Shown piece by piece: positions 28,236-33,300 of a DNA stretch of 33,300 nt (position 1 is its first letter; the number at the start of each line of letters is the position of its first letter). Below the pieces are notes generated by a model. That model was not told where the DNA came from and searched no databases. It worked only from the letters and a program-made list of their open reading frames with translations. The stretch is from IMG/VR virus record IMGVR_UViG_3300042484_002499, positions 1 to 33,300 of that record; one strand, 5' to 3'. The stretch comes from a virus. A program made the position numbers and the translations under genes.

Positions 28236-29737
28236 CGGGTTGGCCGCCGGCGCACCTCTCGCCCGCCTCGGTTGAGGAGATGGAGCGAGGCGACGGCGTC
28301 CTAGTCCGCGAGTTCATCGCGGCGAAGGGCCGTATCACGAAGGACAGCGTCGCGGGCCGCACCGGTGAACCGTTGCGACTCCGTCCGTGGCAGTCCTCGC
28401 TAGTTGATCACGTTTTTGCTCGCCGGCAAGACGGCCGGCGCCGTCATCGCGTCTATCTCGCGGGCCTACCACGCAAACAAGGCAAGACGGCGCTCGCCGC
28501 GGCGATCGCGCTCTACGGCCTGACGATGGAGGGCCAAGGCCAAGAGGTCTATTCGTGCGCAGCAGACAAGGACCAGAGCCGGCTCGTGTTCGGCGCAGCG
28601 AAGCGCATGGTAGAGTTGGACCAAGAACTGAGCGCGCGCCTCACTCTCTACCGCGACACGATTGAGGACAAACTCACCGGCTCGTTCTATCGGGCGCTCT
28701 CCTCCGAGGCCTACACCAAGGAGGGCCTTTCTCCTACGCTGGTCGTCTACGACGAACTGCACGCCGCACCGAACCGCGACCTCTTTGACGTCATGAGCCT
28801 CGCGATGGGCGCGCGCCCTGAGCCGCTACTGCTAGCGATCACGACCGCCGGCCAACGCAGCGACTCAACTGGCCACGACTCTGTGGCGTTCACGCTCTAC
28901 CAGTACGGCCGCACCGTCGCGACCGGCGAGAACGCAGACGCGTCTTTCGGTTTTTCGTGGTGGGAGTCGCCTGAAGGCGCCGACTACCGCGATCCTAAGG
29001 TGTGGGCTATCGCGAACCCCGCGATCGGCGACCTTACCGACGCAGAAGACTACTCCAGCGCGTTGCTGCGCACACCAGAGGCCGAGTTTCGTACTAAGCG
29101 CATGAACCAGTGGGTGAACAGTGCGACGAGTTGGCTGCCAGCCGGCTCGTGGGATGCACTCACCGGCGAGCGCAAACTGCAAGACGGCGAGCGCGTCGTG
29201 CTCGCGTTTGACGGCGCCTTTAGCAACGACAGCACCTGCATCGTGGCGTGCACGCTTGACGGGCATATTGAGATCGTGGCGCATTGGGAGCGCCGCCTTG
29301 ATGATCCGCACTATGAGGTGCCGATTTCAGAGGTTGAGGAGAAGATGCGCGAACTCGCGCGCAGGTACGACGTCGTGGAGATCGCGGCCGACCCTTACCG
29401 GTGGGCGCGCACTCTGCAAGTTTGGGAGAGCGAGCGCCTGCCGGTGCTCGTGTACCCGCAGACGCCGAGCCGTATGGTGCCGGCGTGCGCTCTCTTCCTG
29501 CAGGCAGTAACGCAGCAACTCGTGACGCATTCGGGCGATCCGGTTCTGGCTCGCCACTTAGACAACGCTAGCGTGAAGTTGGACCGTTTTGGGCCGCGGA
29601 TCGTGAAGGAGCACCGCTCTAGCCCGCGCCGCATTGATGCGGCCGTGTGTGCGGTGATGGCCTACGATCGCGCGCGCTACCACGCAACGGCTGAAACGCA
29701 GCAGAATGAGGTGACCGTGGAGTTCTTGACGCTATGA
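28103..29737 (+). CDS. terL: Terminase large subunit
   Basis: A 544-residue packaging motor. The ATPase has GLPRKQGKTAL (Walker A, about residues 132-142) and TLVVYDELHA (Walker B). The nuclease part has AFDGAFSNDSTC (first Asp) and, near the end, RRIDAAVCAVMAYDRA (last Asp). The start at 28103 is deep inside terS (133-nt overlap). It is backed by a strong GGAGGAGG site at 28088-28095, and the overlapped part is Lys/Arg-rich, as is usual for terminase N-termini. The next in-frame ATG lies at about 28280 but lacks properly spaced ribosome site. Confidence 0.93.
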   Translation: MDAVAGPDTGRQEPAGSGRGQGKKRAGRTRSKARRTPTKEPTGVAGWPPAHLSPASVEEMERGDGVLVREFIAAKGRITKDSVAGRTGEPLRLRPWQSSLVDHVFARRQDGRRRHRVYLAGLPRKQGKTALAAAIALYGLTMEGQGQEVYSCAADKDQSRLVFGAAKRMVELDQELSARLTLYRDTIEDKLTGSFYRALSSEAYTKEGLSPTLVVYDELHAAPNRDLFDVMSLAMGARPEPLLLAITTAGQRSDSTGHDSVAFTLYQYGRTVATGENADASFGFSWWESPEGADYRDPKVWAIANPAIGDLTDAEDYSSALLRTPEAEFRTKRMNQWVNSATSWLPAGSWDALTGERKLQDGERVVLAFDGAFSNDSTCIVACTLDGHIEIVAHWERRLDDPHYEVPISEVEEKMRELARRYDVVEIAADPYRWARTLQVWESERLPVLVYPQTPSRMVPACALFLQAVTQQLVTHSGDPVLARHLDNASVKLDRFGPRIVKEHRSSPRRIDAAVCAVMAYDRARYHATAETQQNEVTVEFLTL

Positions 29738-29880
29738 AGCAGACAGTCAGCACCGTCCTAGAACTCGCCGGCGCCGGCCTCGTCGTTGCCGGCGTCGCCA
29801 TGTTCGCGCCTCCCCTTGCTTTGATCCTGTGCGGGTTGGTCGTCGTAGTGAGCGGGTACACGCTCGGAGGTAAGCGATGA
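29734..29880 (+). CDS. Small two-helix membrane protein between terminase and portal
   Basis: A 48-residue protein starting MKQTVSTVLELAGAGLVVAG. It has two hydrophobic segments (about 10-24 and 26-42), probably a membrane hairpin or single long span, with a basic end (GGKR). It overlaps the terL stop and the portal start (ATGA on both sides). Such small ORFs between terL and portal occur in actinophages; the role is unknown. Confidence 0.6.
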   Translation: MKQTVSTVLELAGAGLVVAGVAMFAPPLALILCGLVVVVSGYTLGGKR

Positions 29881-31145
29881 GCGTGCTGCGCAGGCTATTG
29901 GAGTCCGGCGAGATTCGCGCTATCGGTCGCGTCGGCGGTTTTGTGCCGTTTGACCGCGTGCCGCCTGTTGGCGACCACACCGACGTGCACCAAGCGCTCA
30001 ACCTCAACGCCTACCTCTCCGGCATTCGCCTGCTCGCCGACACCGTTAGCACGCTGCCAGTGGACGCGTACATTCGTCAGGACGGCGTGCGCCGCGCGTA
30101 CCGGCCTAAACCGAACTGGCTGACGTCACCCGACCCGCGCAACCCGACGCAGACGATGCAGAGCGTCATCTCGCAGGCGATCATCTCGCTATACAGCGAC
30201 GGCAACGCGTTCATCGCGACGCTGCGCGACGACTCCGGCGAAGTGCAAGAGTTGCACGTGCTGGACCCTAAGCGCGTCACTATCCGCCGCGGTGCAGACG
30301 GCGCGCCGGTTTACGTCATTCGCCACGCGAACAACGCGACCGTGGAGGCCGGACCGGACGAGATCAAGCACGTGCCTCTCATTCGGCTCGCTGGTGAAGA
30401 GCGCGGCATTGACTTGCTGCGTGCTAGCGCCGGCGCGTTGAACACCGGCCTCGCGATTGAAGAGTTCGCCGCTAACTACTTCTCAAACGGCGCGAGTCCG
30501 TCCGGCGTCGTCACTGTGCCGAGTGAGATGAAGGCCGACGTCGCTGCGTCGCTGCGCGATCAACTCGCGCGAGCGCAAACCGGCGGAAAGCGTTGGTCGT
30601 TGATGATGCTGACCGGCGGCGCCGACTTCAAGGAGTACAAGGGCATTGACCCTGAGCAGACGCAGTTGCTATCGTCGCGCACGTTCACCGTGTTGCAGGT
30701 GTGCCGACTGTTGCGCATTCCGCCTATGATGCTCGCGGTGACCGAGGGCAATGCCATGAGTTACAGCAGCGTAGAGCAGCAGTCGCTCGCGTTCGTGCGC
30801 GACACAGTGCGACCGCTCGCCGGCATCATTGAGTCAGCCCTCTCGCCGCTGATCACGAACCCGCAGGCCTTTGTGCGTTTCTCGTTGGAGGGCCTCCTTC
30901 GTGGAGCGAGCGCCGACCGCGCTGCGTACTACACGCAACTGCTAGGCAATGGCGTGCTCTCCGTCAATGACGTGCGCGCGCTTGAAGATCAGCGACCGGT
31001 GGACGGCGGCGATTCGTATCGCATGCCGCTCAACGAGGCGCCGAACTTTGCACTCGCAGAAACGAAGGCGAAGGCCGACGTGCTCGCTTCGCTCGTGTCG
31101 TCCGGCGTCGCGCTGGACGAGGCGCGCAGGATCGTCGGGGTTTGA
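29877..31145 (+). CDS. Portal protein (HK97 type)
   Basis: A 422-residue portal. VPPVGDHTDVHQALNLNAYL and LLADTVSTLPVDAYIRQDG mark the N-terminal region, and LYSDGNAFIATLRDD and LLSSRTFTVLQVCRLLRIPP with EGNAMSYSSVEQQSLAFVRD are typical HK97-type portal blocks. It forms the dodecameric ring at the packaging vertex. ATG 29877 overlaps the preceding stop. Confidence 0.92.
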   Translation: MSVLRRLLESGEIRAIGRVGGFVPFDRVPPVGDHTDVHQALNLNAYLSGIRLLADTVSTLPVDAYIRQDGVRRAYRPKPNWLTSPDPRNPTQTMQSVISQAIISLYSDGNAFIATLRDDSGEVQELHVLDPKRVTIRRGADGAPVYVIRHANNATVEAGPDEIKHVPLIRLAGEERGIDLLRASAGALNTGLAIEEFAANYFSNGASPSGVVTVPSEMKADVAASLRDQLARAQTGGKRWSLMMLTGGADFKEYKGIDPEQTQLLSSRTFTVLQVCRLLRIPPMMLAVTEGNAMSYSSVEQQSLAFVRDTVRPLAGIIESALSPLITNPQAFVRFSLEGLLRGASADRAAYYTQLLGNGVLSVNDVRALEDQRPVDGGDSYRMPLNEAPNFALAETKAKADVLASLVSSGVALDEARRIVGV

Positions 31146-31147
31146 CG

Positions 31148-31963
31148 ATGCAGGACGCACCAAACGACAACGACGAACTAAACCAAAGCGAAGGAGAAAA
31201 CGAACACATGGCTAAGACTGAGTACCGCGCGACCGTCGCGGAGTTCACACCGGACACGGCCGACGGATTCACGTACCGCGGCCATATCGCTCTCTTTGAC
31301 TCGCCGAGTTCGCCGGCTCTCGGTTTTACCGAGGTCATCAAGCGCGGCGCGTTCTCCAAGTCGCTCTCCGCTGCGAGCCGCAACGAGTGGGAAGTGAAGG
31401 CCTATCAAGATCACAAGCCGGACCTCTTCCTCGGCAGCACCAAAACCGGCACGCTCTCGCTCGTTGAAGACGAGCGCGGCCTCCTCGCCGAGATCAAACT
31501 GAACCCCGCCGTATCGTACGCGAGCGACCTCGCTGCGAACCTGCGCCGCGACGGTGCAGCGATGGGCGCCTCGTTCGGTTTTACCGTACCGGCCAAGGGC
31601 GAGCGTGTTAGCGAGGACGGCGCAACGCGCGAACTCGTAAACGTGCGACTGCACGAGGTGAGCCTACTCACTGGCCACGACCCCGCCTATCCCGCAACCG
31701 TTGGCATGGGCGCGGTGCGCGCCCTAGCACAGCGCACCAACCACGAGGCCGCTGAAGTGCGCGACGCAGTTGATGCGTTGCTCGCCGGCGAAGTGAGCGC
31801 AGAGCGCGCCGCATTCTTGCGGGCGATCCTCGGCGCCGTAACAGACGAAGCAACGAACGAGCCAGAGCCTGTTGTGACCAGCGAGCCAGAGCCTGCCGCC
31901 TTTGATGGCGTGCCGGTGTCGGTGCGCGAGTTGATGCTTGCACTGGAGCGTCTGAAGCGTTAG
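31148..31963 (+). CDS. Prohead protease (HK97 family)
   Basis: A 271-residue protein. FTYRGHIALFDSPSS, VIKRGAFSKSLS, QDHKPDLFLGSTKTG (the His), GLLAEIKL and GAAMGASFGFTV (the Ser-containing loop), then LHEVSLLTGHDPAYPAT are the conserved order of HK97 U35 prohead proteases, which trim the capsid scaffold domain. Start is ATG 31148 just after the portal stop; ATG 31208 (MAKTEYRATV) with AAGGAG 11 nt upstream is a reasonable alternative. The C-terminal Glu-Pro-rich stretch may be a scaffold-like tail. Confidence 0.88.
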   Translation: MQDAPNDNDELNQSEGENEHMAKTEYRATVAEFTPDTADGFTYRGHIALFDSPSSPALGFTEVIKRGAFSKSLSAASRNEWEVKAYQDHKPDLFLGSTKTGTLSLVEDERGLLAEIKLNPAVSYASDLAANLRRDGAAMGASFGFTVPAKGERVSEDGATRELVNVRLHEVSLLTGHDPAYPATVGMGAVRALAQRTNHEAAEVRDAVDALLAGEVSAERAAFLRAILGAVTDEATNEPEPVVTSEPEPAAFDGVPVSVRELMLALERLKR

Positions 31964-32050
31964 GCACTAGGGGCGCGCACGAGAGCCGTAAGGCGTCACT
32001 GCGGTCGTCACCACTGCACAAACCAAACCCGTAGAAGAAAGGACAGACTA

Positions 32051-33247
32051 ATGTCTGAGATCGTAAAGGGCCTCATTGAGTCGCGCGCGAACGACTGGGA
32101 GCAGGCTAAGAACCTGATCACCCGCGCGCAGGACGAGAAGCGCGAACTCACCGGCGACGAGTCGGCGCAGTTTGATAAGTACATGGCCGCCATGTCCGAC
32201 AAGGACGCCAAGGTGCAGGCAGTAGCCGGCGCCGAGGAGCGAGCCGCGAAGGTTGACGCTGTGCGCGAGAAGTTCGTGGTGCAGGCCAACGAGATCGCTA
32301 AGATTGACCAAGAAGCAGCCAGCGGCCTCCGCGCGGTAGCCCTCGGTGAGAAGCGTTCAGCAGAGTACGCTCTGCGCGCACTCACCAAGTCAAGCAACAC
32401 CGTCGCGACGACGTTCGCCGACTTCATCGTTCAGTACCTGACCAGCATCGCACCGGTGTACGACATCGCTCGCAAGTTGCGAACGACCACCGGCGGCGAC
32501 ATCGTTATCCCGCGAGTGACTGCGAATCAGTCCGTTGCGTGGATCGGTGAAGGGAGCACCATCACGGCCGCAGATCCTACGATCGGCAGCGTGACGCTCG
32601 GCGCCTATAAGTTGGCGAGCATCACCCTCCTCTCGTCGGAGTTGGCCAGCGATGCCGCCTTCCCTATTGAGCAGGTAGTTGGCGAGCATGCCGGTAGGCA
32701 GATTGCACTGGTAGCGGGGTCGGCGTTCACGCTCGGCACCGGTTCCACGCAGCCGACGGGCTTCGTCACCGCAGCAACAACTGCCGGCGCGTTGAGCACC
32801 GCAAGCAAGGGCGGCACTGGCGCAGTCCAGACGTTCTTCGGCGCTCTTGACGTGCTGGATCTCATCTATTCGCTGGAGCCAGCCTACCGCAACGTGGATA
32901 CTCGCATCATGGCGAGCACCACGGCGATGGCGAAGATCCGCAAGTTGCAGGCCACTGACGGCCAGTTCCTCTTCCAGCCTTCGCTGGTTGAAGGGCAGGC
33001 TGACCGTTTCGCAGGCTATTCGCTGCTTGAGAACGTTTCAATGGCTGCAGTAGGTTCAGCGTCCAAGAGCGTCGCGATCCTGCACGGGCCGTCGTTCATC
33101 GTTCGCGAAGTCGGCACCGTTGAAGTGGCGCGTTCTATGGACCGCTACTTTGAAACCGACCAGATCGCAGTTCGCACACTGTACCGCGTGGACAGCAACC
33201 TGCTGGACACGAACGCAGTGAAGGTACTCGTCAGCGCCAACTCGTAA
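32051..33247 (+). CDS. Major capsid protein (HK97 fold)
   Basis: A 398-residue HK97-type capsid. The first about 100 residues are a charged coiled-coil (ANDWEQAKNLITRAQDEKREL) that acts as a delta/scaffold domain and is removed by the protease. The mature part has VIPRVTANQSVAWIGEGSTI, KLASITLLSSELASD, AFTLGTGSTQPTGF and IMASTTAMAKIRKLQATDGQ, the conserved HK97 P-domain, E-loop and A-domain elements. ATG 32051 with AGAAAGGA upstream. 87 bp of non-coding DNA separates it from the protease. Confidence 0.93.
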   Translation: MSEIVKGLIESRANDWEQAKNLITRAQDEKRELTGDESAQFDKYMAAMSDKDAKVQAVAGAEERAAKVDAVREKFVVQANEIAKIDQEAASGLRAVALGEKRSAEYALRALTKSSNTVATTFADFIVQYLTSIAPVYDIARKLRTTTGGDIVIPRVTANQSVAWIGEGSTITAADPTIGSVTLGAYKLASITLLSSELASDAAFPIEQVVGEHAGRQIALVAGSAFTLGTGSTQPTGFVTAATTAGALSTASKGGTGAVQTFFGALDVLDLIYSLEPAYRNVDTRIMASTTAMAKIRKLQATDGQFLFQPSLVEGQADRFAGYSLLENVSMAAVGSASKSVAILHGPSFIVREVGTVEVARSMDRYFETDQIAVRTLYRVDSNLLDTNAVKVLVSANS

Positions 33248-33268
33248 GAGCGCGCAACCGACGAAACC

Positions 33269-33300
33269 GGCGCCGCACGTGCGTGAGCCCGGGCGGCGCC
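33269..33300. repeat. Palindromic element, right copy of the window-end inverted repeat
   Basis: Arms GGCGCCGC (33269-33276) and GCGGCGCC (33293-33300) with a 16-nt centre; reverse complement similar to 21-52. The terminal 14 bases (33287-33300) are the exact reverse complement of 21-34. It follows the capsid gene by 21 nt. Confidence 0.7.

Noticed and set aside
1-33300. tRNA genes or CRISPR arrays
   Set aside because: No cloverleaf with a GTTCRA-type arm and no regularly spaced repeats were found; non-coding gaps are too short or otherwise explained.

Overview
The window is a nearly gap-free, high-GC phage genome segment with the plan of a long-tailed (siphovirus-like) dsDNA phage. It carries P27-type small terminase, large terminase, HK97-type portal, prohead protease and capsid, a -1 frameshifted tail-chaperone pair, a 592-residue tape measure, and a C39-like endolysin. 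The gene style (ATGA/GTGA stop-start overlaps, many GTG starts, host-type TTGACA promoters) suggests an actinobacterial host. That is inference; no LysB-type mycolate esterase was seen, so a host without mycolic acids is plausible. No integrase, tRNA, CRISPR array, DNA polymerase or helicase was recognised. The two ends of the window carry inverted copies of one 32-bp palindromic element, and the modules read through the ends in sensible order (capsid at the right end, head-tail genes at the left end). The window may therefore be a whole genome opened between capsid and tail genes.

Layout. (1) 26.9-33.3 kb continuing into 0.07-13.3 kb, rightward late genes: metalloprotease-like protein, HNH nuclease, terminases, portal, protease, capsid, two glycosyltransferases plus a sugar nucleotidyltransferase, head-tail and tail genes, tape measure, hub, S74-chaperoned fibre, lysis genes, and a metallophosphoesterase block ending at a strong terminator (13294-13330). 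(2) 13.3-14.4 kb, leftward operon of three small genes. (3) 14.5-21.9 kb, rightward early operon of overlapping genes: Cas4/RecB-like nuclease, single-strand-annealing candidate, HTH/Zn-ribbon protein, PurZ, NMP kinase, dUTPase, deoxyribosyltransferase-like enzyme, replisome-organiser-like protein, resolvase-like nuclease and a secreted RlpA-like protein. (4) 21.9-22.7 kb, second leftward operon of three small genes. (5) 22.9-26.4 kb, third leftward operon: four unknown small genes, a Mom-family DNA-modification protein, PurB and an excisionase-like HTH protein.

The main biological theme is adenine replacement and modification. PurZ has Ser13 where PurA has its catalytic Asp, the mark of the 2-aminoadenine (Z) pathway. 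PurB, an adenylate-kinase-like NMP kinase, a dUTPase and a deoxyribosyltransferase-like protein could supply most of a dZTP route. The recognised partners DatZ, MazZ and DpoZ were not found. A Mom-like gene is translationally coupled to purB, raising the possibility that Z bases, or remaining adenines, are further modified. By eye I found no copy of the tetranucleotides TCGA or AGCT anywhere, and codon choice shows active avoidance. The three leftward operons share the same promoter layout (TTGACR-N18-TWWAMT) and begin with the same 20-nt 5'-terminal RNA hairpin, whose stem shows compensatory changes. I know of no described element that matches it.
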